Assembly (NCBI RefSeq): GCF_014842915.1
Contig: NZ_JACYXI010000013.1
Coordinates: 62,001-126,000 of the forward strand
Source of the DNA: Roseibium litorale
GTDB taxonomy: Bacteria > Pseudomonadota > Alphaproteobacteria > Rhizobiales > Stappiaceae
DNA: 64,000 nucleotides
Direction: 5' to 3'
This document shows positions 32,500-41,125 of this stretch, in pieces (position 1 is the stretch's first letter; every line of letters begins with the position of its first letter). The translations under genes and the position numbers were made by a program. The notes under the pieces were generated by a model. The model was not told the origin of the DNA, ran no database searches, and saw nothing but the letters and a program-made list of their open reading frames with translations.

Positions 32500-33053
32500 C
32501 CTTGTCCACCCGCATGACCTGGGCGATCAGCCTGCTGGCCACCTTCTGCGTGGCGGTGATCGTCCATATCCTCGTGGTGCTGACTATTCCGCTCAATGTG
32601 GTCCACAGCGCCTATACGGATGTGGGCTCCTTCGGCCCGGACCGCAGCTTCAACCTCTTGCCGGACGTGAAACCGGGAGAGGAACCGCTGCCCGCGCTTG
32701 ATCCGGCCATGAAACACGCGTCCTGCCGCTTCAGCCTGGCGGACGGGCCGGTGCTCTTCACCGCCGCGGTTCCCTCGCCCTTCTGGTCCATCGGCGTCTT
32801 CAACGAGGCGGGAGAAGCGGTCTACAGCCTGAACAACCGCACGGCAGGCTCGGACATCCTGTCCATGCTGGTGATCACCAGCGAGCAGCTGTCGATCCTG
32901 CGCGAGAACCCGCCGGAAGACCTGGACGAACTGATCGTGATCGAGACAAACCCCATGAACGGCTTCGCCCTCCTGCGCGCCTTCGTGCCGGGCAATTTCC
33001 AGTCCGGCGAAATCGAAACAGCGCTGAAGACGTCTTATTGCGGGGGATTGTGA
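32496..33053 (+). CDS. DUF1254-like membrane-anchored protein
   Basis: A 185-aa protein with an N-terminal TM helix (about residues 10-32). The periplasmic part has CRFSLADGPVLFTAAVPSPF, WSIGVFNEAGEAVYSLNNRT and SILRENPPEDLDELIVIE, resembling the DUF1254 half of proteins that elsewhere are fused to DUF1214. Here the two domains are in separate overlapping genes. Function unknown. Probably acts as a pair with the preceding protein. Confidence 0.72.
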   Translation: MTLSTRMTWAISLLATFCVAVIVHILVVLTIPLNVVHSAYTDVGSFGPDRSFNLLPDVKPGEEPLPALDPAMKHASCRFSLADGPVLFTAAVPSPFWSIGVFNEAGEAVYSLNNRTAGSDILSMLVITSEQLSILRENPPEDLDELIVIETNPMNGFALLRAFVPGNFQSGEIETALKTSYCGGL

Positions 33054-33224
33054 GGGGGATTAACCGCCTAAAACCTCCGTAAAAAACTCTAGCTATTTGA
33101 CTAAATACAACAAGAAAATCAAAAGAAGCGTGACACACTCTTTTTTGTTCCTATTTCGTTCTTGACTCTTTATCTCACCTTCCTAAATATTTATTGGACG
33201 AATGCAGCTGAGACTAGAATGGAT

Positions 33225-33274
33225 TCACGCATTGCGATTTTCGCAAGAAAATTTGCGAAAATCGCAATGCGTGA
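33225..33274. repeat. Perfect 22-bp-arm inverted repeat (long hairpin)
   Basis: Two arms of 22 bp (33225-33246 and 33253-33274) are exact inverted copies around a 6-base loop GAAAAT. The arm core is GCATTGCGATTTTCGCAA. No T-run follows on either strand, so a simple terminator is unlikely. It lies in the AT-rich leader of the Panacea operon, 265 bp before PanA. Confidence 0.95.
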
Positions 33275-33347
33275 TAGACTTTCATCTAGGATGACGAAGC
33301 GTGTTTGCCTGAGATTCGGACTTGGACCAGAAATGGGAAGCACATGA

Positions 33348-33505
33348 TTGGCGAGATCTCGCCAACTGGATTGGCGGGCGACTTAGAGTGTTGGATTTGC
33401 GCGCCTTATAGCGACTTGATTGAGTTTTCGATCTTCATAACCTCTTTCAACTTCTCATTTTAGAGACCTACAAAAATAGAACACAGTTTGAAAACTTCAA
33501 GTTTT
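33348..33505. promoter_or_regulatory. Further palindromes upstream of the Panacea operon
   Basis: TTGGCGAGATCTCGCCAA (33348-33365) is a perfect 18-bp palindrome, followed by a half copy ATTGGCGGGCGA. AAAACTTCAAGTTTT (33491-33505) is a second symmetric site 34 bp before the PanA start. Either could be the operator. No gene is visible from 33054 to 33538. Confidence 0.6.
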
Positions 33506-33538
33506 GAACAATTTGGCCTGTAACCACGGAGGAGAATG

Positions 33539-33979
33539 ATGGCTACGTCAATTGATGTTGCAGCTGCTTTCGTGGATTTAAGCAGCGAAAAGCTGTCGCA
33601 TCTTGCCCTTCAGAAATACGTATATCTAGCTCACATGCTTTATGCTGGCGAGAACAACAACGCTTGCCTTGTGGATGATGGGCCGTTCCAGGCGTGGGAC
33701 TATGGGCCAGTGTCTCCAAAGCTTTATCAAAAACTACGGGGTTTCGGTTCTGCGCCGATCCCAAGGGTAATGCTGCACGGCGCAAAAGAACTACAACCCG
33801 CACAATTACGTGCAGTGCAGGAAGTATGGAACGCTTTGTCGAATGCAACTGCGGCAAGGCTGGTTGAAATCACTCATGATCCGAGGGGAGCTTGGGCTCA
33901 AGTGTATCAGCCAGGAGTAAGGGGACTGCAGATTGGGCAGCAAGAAATCTTAGATGAGTTCAAAAGAAGATCCGCCTAG
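33539..33979 (+). CDS. Panacea-domain (SocA-like, DUF4065) antitoxin PanA
   Basis: A 146-aa protein. KLSHLALQKYVYLAHMLYAG, GPFQAWDYGPVSPKLYQKL and the C-terminal LVEITHDPRGAWAQVY are hallmark blocks of the Panacea domain (the domain of Caulobacter SocA). Panacea proteins neutralise diverse toxins in PanAT systems. The second ATG (33539) has the better spacing to GGAGG. The next gene starts inside this one. AT-rich relative to neighbours. Confidence 0.9.
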   Translation: MATSIDVAAAFVDLSSEKLSHLALQKYVYLAHMLYAGENNNACLVDDGPFQAWDYGPVSPKLYQKLRGFGSAPIPRVMLHGAKELQPAQLRAVQEVWNALSNATAARLVEITHDPRGAWAQVYQPGVRGLQIGQQEILDEFKRRSA

Positions 33980-34322
33980 CACAAAACCTAGTCTTAAAAA
34001 ATTCTTTGAATCTTCACCGCAGAGCGCCGGAGAAGCAAGAGAGATTGCCCGACTATCTGAAGAGGTCGAGCAACTCAAAGACAAGCTTGGCGAAGTAATA
34101 TTTCTATCCACATTCATAATATTCTTTCTTGTTGATTTATTCATATTTCCAGATCTGCAAACTTGGTCATCGCCAATTATAATAGGATTGTTTGAATTTG
34201 CTTTCTTGTTCATTCTCGCGCGCATTTGCCGTGTCAATGACATATTAGTTCTAACCGAGCTAATATTCGATGGAATTGAGCGATACAAAGGAAATAAGGA
34301 TAAATCCGACAAGGACTCCTGA
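33954..34322 (+). CDS. Two-TM membrane protein, probable PanT toxin
   Basis: A 122-aa protein overlapping the PanA gene by 26 bp. An amphipathic start (EIARLSEEVEQLKDKLGEV) is followed by two TM helices (about residues 47-66, FLSTFIIFFLVDLFIF, and 73-92, SPIIIGLFEFAFLFILA) and a basic tail (ERYKGNKDK). Small membrane-spanning effectors are among the toxin classes reported with Panacea antitoxins, where they disturb membrane integrity. The assignment rests on topology and overlap with PanA, not on sequence similarity. Confidence 0.75.
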   Translation: MSSKEDPPSTKPSLKKFFESSPQSAGEAREIARLSEEVEQLKDKLGEVIFLSTFIIFFLVDLFIFPDLQTWSSPIIIGLFEFAFLFILARICRVNDILVLTELIFDGIERYKGNKDKSDKDS

Positions 34323-34364
34323 TCGTCTTATCGTTGAGTCAAAAACAACTTAGAATCGCCCCCC

Positions 34365-35213
34365 TCACTTCACAGGCGCCGGCCGTTCCAGGCCCCAGCC
34401 GGTGTAGATGCGGGACCGGCGGCCTTCTGTTTCGCCGGTGGCGGCGTCTGATGGCAGGGCGCAGCCGTCGGGCAGGATCGAGGCTTCCGCTTCCAGGGTC
34501 CGCACCGCCTTGTCGGTCTGATACATGCGGTTGCCGGTCGGGGTTTCGATTTCCAGCCCGTCCAGCGCCTTCTGATAGGCCTTGATGCGGTAGCCGATGG
34601 CCTGGGCCACCCAGGCGGTCATCACCCGGTTCTCATAGACCCGGGCCTTGGCGCCGTCATAGGTTTCCTGGGTCACCACCTGGCGGCTGGAGAGGGCGCG
34701 CAACCTCTCGTCATCAGCCGCGCGCACCCGCATTGCCACCTCGCAGAACGGGCGGATCAGCTCGGCATCGCCCCTGGCATCCGCCGCCAGCCGGTCGTAG
34801 CGGGCGTTGGAGGAGCGGAATTTGTCCGAACTCAGGAAAATATAATATAGGTCCGGCGGCACGCGGCCTTCGGCTTCTGGAATGTTCCGGGTCCGGGCCA
34901 TTTCAACGATGGTCCCGCCGATCCAGTCCTTGGTCCAGGGCGGGCGGATCAGTCCCCAGCCCCGGTCGCGCAAAAGGTTCTCGTCGTCGGTGTAGTTGAA
35001 TTTCGAGACAGGGTCGCCCCGGTAGCGGGCCGCCAGCTCGCCGGTCTGCATCATGACCTTGTCATGGAGAACGCTCGGGCGGGCCCGGTCGAAGTCACCG
35101 GTCGGGCGGCTGCAGGCGGCAACGGCCAGCAGCGGCAGAACCGTCAGCAGGCGCAGGCAGGAGGGAACGTCGGCCCTCTTCCTGCCGCAAGCGCGATCCC
35201 TTAAGGCGCGCAT
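34365..35213 (-). CDS. Exported lipoprotein of unknown function
   Basis: A 282-aa protein from ATG 35213. A twin-basic start, hydrophobic h-region and lipobox (LPLLAVAAC, Cys about residue 34) mark a lipoprotein. The mature part is helical with YNYTDDENLLRDRGW-like (KFNYTDDENLLRDRGW), PPDLYYIFLSSDKFRSSNARY and a second Cys pair. I know similar unannotated lipoproteins from related Hyphomicrobiales but no function. Two earlier ATGs in frame would spoil the signal peptide. Confidence 0.75.
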   Translation of the reverse strand: MRALRDRACGRKRADVPSCLRLLTVLPLLAVAACSRPTGDFDRARPSVLHDKVMMQTGELAARYRGDPVSKFNYTDDENLLRDRGWGLIRPPWTKDWIGGTIVEMARTRNIPEAEGRVPPDLYYIFLSSDKFRSSNARYDRLAADARGDAELIRPFCEVAMRVRAADDERLRALSSRQVVTQETYDGAKARVYENRVMTAWVAQAIGYRIKAYQKALDGLEIETPTGNRMYQTDKAVRTLEAEASILPDGCALPSDAATGETEGRRSRIYTGWGLERPAPVK

Positions 35214-35283
35214 ATCTGTCCGTCTGCCGAGCCCCATGGGGCATCTCCGATGCAAGAGCGTGTCCTCACCGGAGCGCGGCAGA

Positions 35284-35499
35284 TCAGAAGCTTTCCTGAT
35301 CTCCTGCCCGCGTGCCGGTCACCTGACCGATGGTCGCGATTCGTGCGGCAAGATCAAGACTCTCGTGCTCGTAACGGACACCGGGGAAGAGGACAACCTC
35401 TCCTTTGGCCCGGTCCTTGTCCGATCCGGCGGTGTTTAGGCGCGATTTCACACGGGCATGGGGCCGTGGCGCGGATGCGAAGTCCAGCAAGGTGCCCAT
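35284..35499 (-). CDS. Small 71-aa conserved-looking protein
   Basis: A short gene with a very strong GGAAGGAGGAGACG site directly before ATG 35499. It begins MGTLLDFASAPRPHARV and contains GEVVLFPGVRYEHESLD, a block I have seen in short hypothetical proteins of Hyphomicrobiales. No domain assigned. It is followed 70 bp later by the lipoprotein gene on the same strand. Confidence 0.65.
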   Translation of the reverse strand: MGTLLDFASAPRPHARVKSRLNTAGSDKDRAKGEVVLFPGVRYEHESLDLAARIATIGQVTGTRAGDQESF

Positions 35500-35589
35500 C
35501 GTCTCCTCCTTCCAGAATGCACCGCCAGGGGCGGTTTCAGTCCAACAGGTGACGCAATACTTCCTGAAATCGATTAGGCGCCTTCAGGG

Positions 35590-35604
35590 TTAACAGGATG
35601 CTAA
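35590..35604. promoter_or_regulatory. CtrA-like box upstream of the DUF2336 gene
   Basis: TTAACAGGATGCTAA matches the alphaproteobacterial CtrA consensus TTAA-N7-TTAA except for one base, about 85 bp upstream of the DUF2336 start. A single imperfect site can arise by chance. Confidence 0.35.
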
Positions 35605-35688
35605 CGGTTTACAGCCTATTTTATGCATTAGGCGCTCAAACGCCTGCTCTGCTGTTTGTTTTGCGTTTTAGCGAGAGCCTCGACCCAG

Positions 35689-36906
35689 ATGAGTTTTTCC
35701 AGTCCGCCGGTGCCCCGGCGCCCCTTCGGGAAAAGTGCCCCCGCCCCCGCGGCAGGACAGCAAACTGCCGGAACACCGGCAGCCGGCTCCGCACATGCTC
35801 CAGTTGACCGCCCCGCTCACACCGCTGTTGAGGGCGGCGTGCTACGCAGTGCGACCGATCTCTATGTCAGCCGGCAGAGCCACGATCCGCACGAAAAGGC
35901 CCTCTACCGGGAACTGGCCGTCAGTTCGCTCGACCGTGTCAGCACAGAGGACCGGCGTCAGATCGCCTTTCAGCTGGTCCGCCATCCGGATGCTCCGCAG
36001 GACGTGTTGGCCCGGCTTGCCGTCGACGAGGATGCAACGACGGCCTATCCGGTGCTGCGCAACGCGCTCCATGTGGATCACGATATTTTGCTGAAACAGG
36101 CCGTTGGTGGTCCGGACAGCCTGCGCCGGGCGATCCTTGGCCGCACGGACGTGACGCTGGAGATTCTGGACGCCATCGCCGAACATGGCGGCGTCGATGC
36201 GGTGCGCGAGCTGCTGCACCATCCGGATTTCATTCTGGACGAGGAAACCGTCCACCTTCTGTGCACCCGTCACGAGATCCTGCCCGCCATAGGCAGCCAG
36301 CTGGCTGCCAGAGGCGTTCTCACCTCGCGGCAGATGATGGGCAGCTTCCTGTCCCTTGCCTCAGACCTGCGCATGGAAGCGCTGGCCTCCGCCGAGCTGA
36401 CCGCCCTCGTCGCGCTCGCCCGCAACGGCGGCCGCAAGCCGCCCCGCCCGCAGATCCGGCAAGAGGTGCTGATTGAGCTGGAAAAGACGGCCCTCTCCGG
36501 CACGCCAGAGGCCTTTTCCAACCGTCTGTCCGATGCCACAGGCCTGGCCCTGGCCGCCACGTCAAAGATCGCCGGTGACAACAGCGGCGAGGCCCTCGCC
36601 GTCTGCCTGAAGGCCCTGGGGATCCCGCAGATCAGCGCGGAACGTATGTTCGTCCGGCTTCTTGGCAAGCATCTCGGCTTCCTTGAAATCCGGGGGCTTT
36701 CCGCGCTTTATGACAGCCTGAGCGAGGGAGCTGCGGTCGCGCTGGTCAATCAGTGGCGCGCCGCAGAAGAACCGGGCGCGCGGAAAGCTGGCCCGCACCA
36801 GTCACAGTATCAGGAAACCAAGCCCGCCCGCGGCAGCCGCCCTGTCACCGGCGACACGATCTGGCAGGATCTCGACGACATCGAGCGCTTGCTCCGGATC
36901 GGATGA
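35689..36906 (+). CDS. DUF2336 domain protein
   Basis: A 405-aa protein from ATG 35689. The first 55 residues are Pro/Ala-rich and disordered. Then comes the helical-repeat DUF2336 region: LYRELAVSSLDRVSTEDRRQ, FQLVRHPDAPQDVLARLAVD and ILAEHGGVDAVRELL-like units. DUF2336 proteins are found in alphaproteobacteria, often with cell-cycle or flagellar control, but their biochemical role is unsettled. The C-terminus ends with TIWQDLDDIERLLRIG. Confidence 0.85.
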   Translation: MSFSSPPVPRRPFGKSAPAPAAGQQTAGTPAAGSAHAPVDRPAHTAVEGGVLRSATDLYVSRQSHDPHEKALYRELAVSSLDRVSTEDRRQIAFQLVRHPDAPQDVLARLAVDEDATTAYPVLRNALHVDHDILLKQAVGGPDSLRRAILGRTDVTLEILDAIAEHGGVDAVRELLHHPDFILDEETVHLLCTRHEILPAIGSQLAARGVLTSRQMMGSFLSLASDLRMEALASAELTALVALARNGGRKPPRPQIRQEVLIELEKTALSGTPEAFSNRLSDATGLALAATSKIAGDNSGEALAVCLKALGIPQISAERMFVRLLGKHLGFLEIRGLSALYDSLSEGAAVALVNQWRAAEEPGARKAGPHQSQYQETKPARGSRPVTGDTIWQDLDDIERLLRIG

Positions 36907-36992
36907 GTGGCCGCAAAGTGCCAGTGCGTGCTGATTGAGATTTTCAGCGCAGCGAGGGAAGTGGTTTTTGAGGCGTGGCGTTTCCGCTGGCT

Positions 36993-37142
36993 CCCGTCTC
37001 CCCCCTTGCGGGGGAGATGCCCCCGAATGGGGGCAGAGGGGGGTATAAGCCTCACCAAAAACTGCGACTTCTGCTGAATATGCGGTAACGTCCCCCCTCT
37101 GTCAGCTATCGCTTACATCTCCCCCGCAAGGGGGGAGACGGG
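36993..37142. repeat. Family B miniature inverted-repeat element, full copy
   Basis: About 150 bp with inverted ends CCCGTCTCCCCCCTTGCGGG and its complement, plus subterminal inverted GGGGGGTA/TACCCCCC-like blocks around CAGAGG and CCTCTGTCAG. It is near-identical in ends and interior motifs to 58202-58350, and a right half is at 24655-24711. It fills most of the 309-bp gap between 36906 and 37216. Confidence 0.9.
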
Positions 37143-37215
37143 TGTCTGCCGCGACGGTTTCGTCCCAATACGGCCTTGGGCGGAAATCAGGATAAAAAAT
37201 ATCGCTGTGAACTGC

Positions 37216-37602
37216 TCAAAACTTGAAAAAAGCGTTCGGGTCTTCTCCGCCGGGAGCCGGGCTGTCCTCTTCGGCAAGCGGCAGGTCCACCGCGCCGTCC
37301 CGCGCTTCCACTTCCACCAGCCAGTAATCCGGGTCCATACGCGCCTCGCGCGCCAACCGTGCCGTGACGGCTTCCTGGTCCACGCTGGAGAGGACTTTCT
37401 CGAACAGGCGCCCCTGGGGCTGGTCCATGAACATGGCCTGGGGCGCGGGACCATAGAGATCCAGCGTGCCGTCCATCCGGTCGACGGAGATGAAGACCGC
37501 CCCGGCTTCCGCCGCGCCCTTGCGCGAGACCGAGGCAAAGCCGCCAGTGGCAAAGGCTTTCCGGACAAAGGCCGAAACGAAGAAGTCCGATGTCACGCGC
37601 AT
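37216..37602 (-). CDS. DUF1491 family protein
   Basis: A 128-aa protein: MRVTSDFFVSAFVRKAFATG at the start, AGAVFISVDRMDGTLDLYGP in the middle and ARMDPDYWLVEVEARDG near the end are the DUF1491 signature. The family is restricted to alphaproteobacteria and has no known function. The ATG is the conserved family start. Upstream it faces a peptidoglycan-binding protein gene 57 bp away on the same strand. Confidence 0.9.
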   Translation of the reverse strand: MRVTSDFFVSAFVRKAFATGGFASVSRKGAAEAGAVFISVDRMDGTLDLYGPAPQAMFMDQPQGRLFEKVLSSVDQEAVTARLAREARMDPDYWLVEVEARDGAVDLPLAEEDSPAPGGEDPNAFFKF

Positions 37603-37659
37603 GGCTGCACTCCAGATGGCCCAAACCGGTCCGCCAGGCGGAAAAGCCGAGCCTGATCC

Positions 37660-38466
37660 TTACTGGGGGATGGTGGCGCCGCTGACCAGTTCCAGCCGGG
37701 CCACAACTGCGTCGGACGGATTTCCGGTAATTGGCAGGCCACGGTCCAGCTCGAAGCGCCTGATGGCGCTGGACGTGTTTTCTCCCATCACGCCATCAGC
37801 CCGCAAGGGACCATAACCGAGATCTGACAGAAGTTCCTGGATCTTTGCCAGACGCCGGTTTTCCGGCGGCACATTCAGCACTGGCACTGGCGCCGGCGGA
37901 ACAGGTGCGGTGTTTGCAGACGGAGAGGACACAGGGGCCGGAACGCTGGCGGTCACCCGGACGGGAGGCACATAGGTGTCCTCCTCCGCGGGTTTGGGCA
38001 CCGGAACGGGCCCGCCTGCGATGGGAGCAGGGATCGTGCCCTGCAGAACGATCAGCGCCAGAAGCCCTTCGCTGGGCTGGCCGGTTTCCGGTTTGCCCTG
38101 AAGGCGCTCGTAATGACGGATGGCCCGCTCCGTCGCAGGCCCATTGATGCCGTCCAGCGGCCCCTCGTAGATGCCGACACGGCGCAAGGCATTCTGCAGC
38201 TCAAGCACAAGGCTCGAAACCTCAGGCGTCTCGGCCGTTCTGCGGTCCTGAGGCTCGATTATCACGGGACGTTCGCGGGTGGCGTACAGCGGAGCGGGAT
38301 GACGCCCGGTCTGCAAGCCGACCGCGTTGGCAATGATCAGGCACCCGGTCAAGGCCATGACGGCAGCCCCGCCAGCTGCCACGGGATTGTCCCGCGCCAG
38401 GCTGCCAGCCCGCGACATCAAGCCTTCCGGCTCCCGCACTTGTTCCTGCCGCCGTTTCCGGCTCAT
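37660..38466 (-). CDS. Membrane-anchored protein with two peptidoglycan-binding domains
   Basis: A 268-aa protein. A TM helix (about residues 30-50) follows a basic cytoplasmic start. Two PG_binding_1 domains lie at about residues 85-140 (LQNALRRVGIYEGPLDGING) and 205-262 (IQELLSDLGYGPLRADGVMG), joined by a Pro/Val-rich linker. It probably tethers or senses the cell wall. It is 14 bp downstream of the histidine kinase gene and likely cotranscribed with it. Confidence 0.88.
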   Translation of the reverse strand: MSRKRRQEQVREPEGLMSRAGSLARDNPVAAGGAAVMALTGCLIIANAVGLQTGRHPAPLYATRERPVIIEPQDRRTAETPEVSSLVLELQNALRRVGIYEGPLDGINGPATERAIRHYERLQGKPETGQPSEGLLALIVLQGTIPAPIAGGPVPVPKPAEEDTYVPPVRVTASVPAPVSSPSANTAPVPPAPVPVLNVPPENRRLAKIQELLSDLGYGPLRADGVMGENTSSAIRRFELDRGLPITGNPSDAVVARLELVSGATIPQ

Positions 38467-38480
38467 GCACCGCGCCTCCG

Positions 38481-40286
38481 TTATGCGCTTTTCCGTTTTA
38501 CCGCCGGATTGTCTCCGGCTTGTTCGATTGGGCCATTCCCGCGGCTGCCGGTTTTCCGGCTCGCCGCAGGCAGATAGACTTCTGCAAGGGTTCCCTTGCC
38601 TGGGCGGCTCTCCACTTTCAGGCTGCCGCCATGAAGGGCGGCCAGACCCTTGACTATGGAAAGACCAAGGCCGCAGCCGGGCGTGCTGGCCGCGTTGCGC
38701 CCCTCAAGGCGCGCGAAGGGCTGGCCAATCCGCTCGATCTGATCGCGGGCGATCCCCTCGCCCTCATCACTCACACTCAGCACCACCAGTGCGCCCTCCC
38801 GGCGGATGCCGAGCGCCACCTTGCCGCCCTCGGGCGAAAACTTGATGCCGTTGCTGACCAGATTGATCAGGATCTGCCGCAGGGCGCGCTTGTCGGCGGC
38901 AAGTGCCGGCAGACCGTCCAGGGAGGGCAGAACCAGCAAAACGCCATTTGCCTCGGCTTCCGGTTTCAGCATGGCCGCGCAGCTCTGTACAAGATCGGCG
39001 AGATCCACCGGTTCGATGGCCAGCTTGACCGAACCGGTTTCCAGCCGTGAGCTGTCGAGGATTTCGTCCACCACCTGCAGGAGATGCAAGCTTGAGCGGT
39101 GAATGAGGTCGGCGTATTCGCGCCCGGCCGGGCCACTGCTGCCTTCGGCGGAACCGTTCCGCAGCATGCTGGAAAAGCCGATGATGGCGTTGAGCGGGGT
39201 GCGCAGCTCATGGCTGGCGCTGGCGATGAACCGGGTCTTCTGAAGACTGGCTTCCTGCGCATTGCGGAAGGCCAGCTGCAGTTCCTCGTCGCGGGCCCGG
39301 CTGCCGGTGATGTCCTCAAGCGTCAGGCACAAGGTCCCCTCAGCCAGATCCGGCCCATTGGCAGGGCGGATGGTCAAGGCAGTCCAGACATAATCCGCAA
39401 GGCCCGCCTCGCCCGGCTGGGCGGCCCCGTAGCGCAGCCGGAGCTCGACACGGCACTCCTTGCCGGTCTCGCGCACATTGGACAGTCCTGTCAGATAGAG
39501 CGGGCGGTCCATGACATGGAGCCGCTGGAACAGCCAGTCGCCACGGGCAAGGCGCGGGTTCAGATCCAGGAGCTTTTCAAGCGAGCCACCGATCACATCC
39601 GTCGTTCCATCGTCGGAAAGTGTGCAGGTGACGCTGCCAATCGTGCCGTTGAACAGGCGCTGACGGGCCGCCGTCTGCTCCAGAAGCCTACGTGACCGCG
39701 CCTGATCAGCCGCCAGACGGAATGCAAGAATGCTCATGTAAAGACAGGCGGCGATGGCCGAGATCAACAGCCCGCTGCCGCCAGCCACTTCATAAGCCGC
39801 ATCCGCTGAGGGGAAAACAGCCAGGGCCAGCACGATTGCCGCACATCCCGCTGTTGCCCCGGCAATCACCTTGCGCGCCCCCGACAGGGCCGCTTCCAGG
39901 GGGACAATGGTCAGCCAGATAAGAGCAAAGGAATGAACGCCCCCGGTCATCAGGCAGATGCCGGTCAGGAAACAGGCGAAAACCGTGGCGGACCCGGCAT
40001 GTGCCCGCACGAGGTCACCGGTCTGGCTCAGGTAGAGAGCCAGCGGAAGCTGGGCCAGCATCCAGGCGAGCGCGAGCGCTGCCGGAAGGTTGGTGGCACC
40101 GAAAAACGCCAGATAAAGCGGGAGAACCAGAAGAGCCATTGAGCCCGACGCCAGACATCCAGCCAAAAACGAGCGATGGCGCGGCAAGGCAATGGGGTCA
40201 TCGGCCACAGCCGGATGCACCCAGGCCTCCAGCCAGACGGCCAGGGAATCGGTCAGACCCGAAAACGTCGAAATGTGGTTACGCAC
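38481..40286 (-). CDS. Multi-TM sensor histidine kinase
   Basis: A 601-aa protein. Residues about 38-190 hold six hydrophobic segments (a 7TM/MASE-like sensor). A PAS-like domain lies at about 205-335. HisKA has His359 in ASHELRTPLNAIIGF. HATPase_c has the N box ILINLVSNGIKFS, G1 SVSDEGEGIA and G2 GCGLGLSIVKGLAALHGG. The architecture resembles PdhS/PleC-DivJ-type kinases of alphaproteobacteria, but the input and partner response regulator are not in the window. Confidence 0.92.
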   Translation of the reverse strand: MRNHISTFSGLTDSLAVWLEAWVHPAVADDPIALPRHRSFLAGCLASGSMALLVLPLYLAFFGATNLPAALALAWMLAQLPLALYLSQTGDLVRAHAGSATVFACFLTGICLMTGGVHSFALIWLTIVPLEAALSGARKVIAGATAGCAAIVLALAVFPSADAAYEVAGGSGLLISAIAACLYMSILAFRLAADQARSRRLLEQTAARQRLFNGTIGSVTCTLSDDGTTDVIGGSLEKLLDLNPRLARGDWLFQRLHVMDRPLYLTGLSNVRETGKECRVELRLRYGAAQPGEAGLADYVWTALTIRPANGPDLAEGTLCLTLEDITGSRARDEELQLAFRNAQEASLQKTRFIASASHELRTPLNAIIGFSSMLRNGSAEGSSGPAGREYADLIHRSSLHLLQVVDEILDSSRLETGSVKLAIEPVDLADLVQSCAAMLKPEAEANGVLLVLPSLDGLPALAADKRALRQILINLVSNGIKFSPEGGKVALGIRREGALVVLSVSDEGEGIARDQIERIGQPFARLEGRNAASTPGCGLGLSIVKGLAALHGGSLKVESRPGKGTLAEVYLPAASRKTGSRGNGPIEQAGDNPAVKRKSA

Positions 40287-40617
40287 GCTACTCTACCAAG
40301 CCCAAAAACGCGGGCAACAGAACCAGTTGGTGGAAACATTTTTGCCGCCGACCACTTAAGGAACGATAAAGGATAGGGATTTGAGCTTCCAGGAAGGCAA
40401 AAAAGAAGTCTTGTCAGAGGCTTGCGGGCCAATCGGTAAAATTTGAATCAAATTCGCCTAAAAACTGGCTCAAATACATGTTTCATTTGATGAAAATCGC
40501 ACGATGGGATGCAACCCGGCTTTCGGATGTGGGTGCTAATGTGGCCTCATAACGAAAAGCGCAGACGCCGGTGTGGCGGACTTCGCTGCCGAAAGTCTGA
40601 ACTCTAAGGGTAGCATC

Positions 40618-41112
40618 ATGTTCTTTCTCTTGAGGACCGCGTTCTGGCTGACGCTGGTACTGGCCTTGATCCCGATTGGATCGGGAGGAAGCGACAGTGA
40701 AACGAAATCAATTGATCCGGTTGCCGCGTATTTCGCTGCGCAAGCCGCCGTATCTGACCTCAGCGGCTTCTGCGACCGCAACCCAGCGGCGTGTGAAACC
40801 GGCAGCGAGGCCATCTCTGCAATAGGTGCCCGCGCCCGGGATGGTGCCCGCATCGTCTATGAATACCTGGACACGCAAGTCGCTGACGAAAAGTCCGGAA
40901 CCGGTCAGGGCTTCTCCGACCAGCCAGGCCTTGTCACCGGCTCTATTCCGGAACAGGTGATCGAGGTTCACGGCTCCAAGGAAGCTGCGCCCAAAGGCGG
41001 CACCTTGACTGAGCAGGATCTCACCTTGCCCTGGAAAGCAGCCAAGTCGGCGAAAGTCCGGACCGAAACTCCAATTGGGCCGCTGCCCCGGCCCAACCCT
41101 CGCGCAGGCTAA
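40618..41112 (+). CDS. DUF5330 domain protein
   Basis: A 164-aa protein from ATG 40618 (AAGGGTAGC upstream). The start MFFLLRTAFWLTLVLALIP is a membrane helix, and DPVAAYFAAQAAVSDLSGFC with RNPAACETGSEAISAIGARA form the DUF5330 core with two Cys. The family is common in Hyphomicrobiales, with unknown function. A region of 331 bp upstream holds no gene. Confidence 0.85.
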   Translation: MFFLLRTAFWLTLVLALIPIGSGGSDSETKSIDPVAAYFAAQAAVSDLSGFCDRNPAACETGSEAISAIGARARDGARIVYEYLDTQVADEKSGTGQGFSDQPGLVTGSIPEQVIEVHGSKEAAPKGGTLTEQDLTLPWKAAKSAKVRTETPIGPLPRPNPRAG

Positions 41113-41125
41113 AAGCCTTGAGGGG

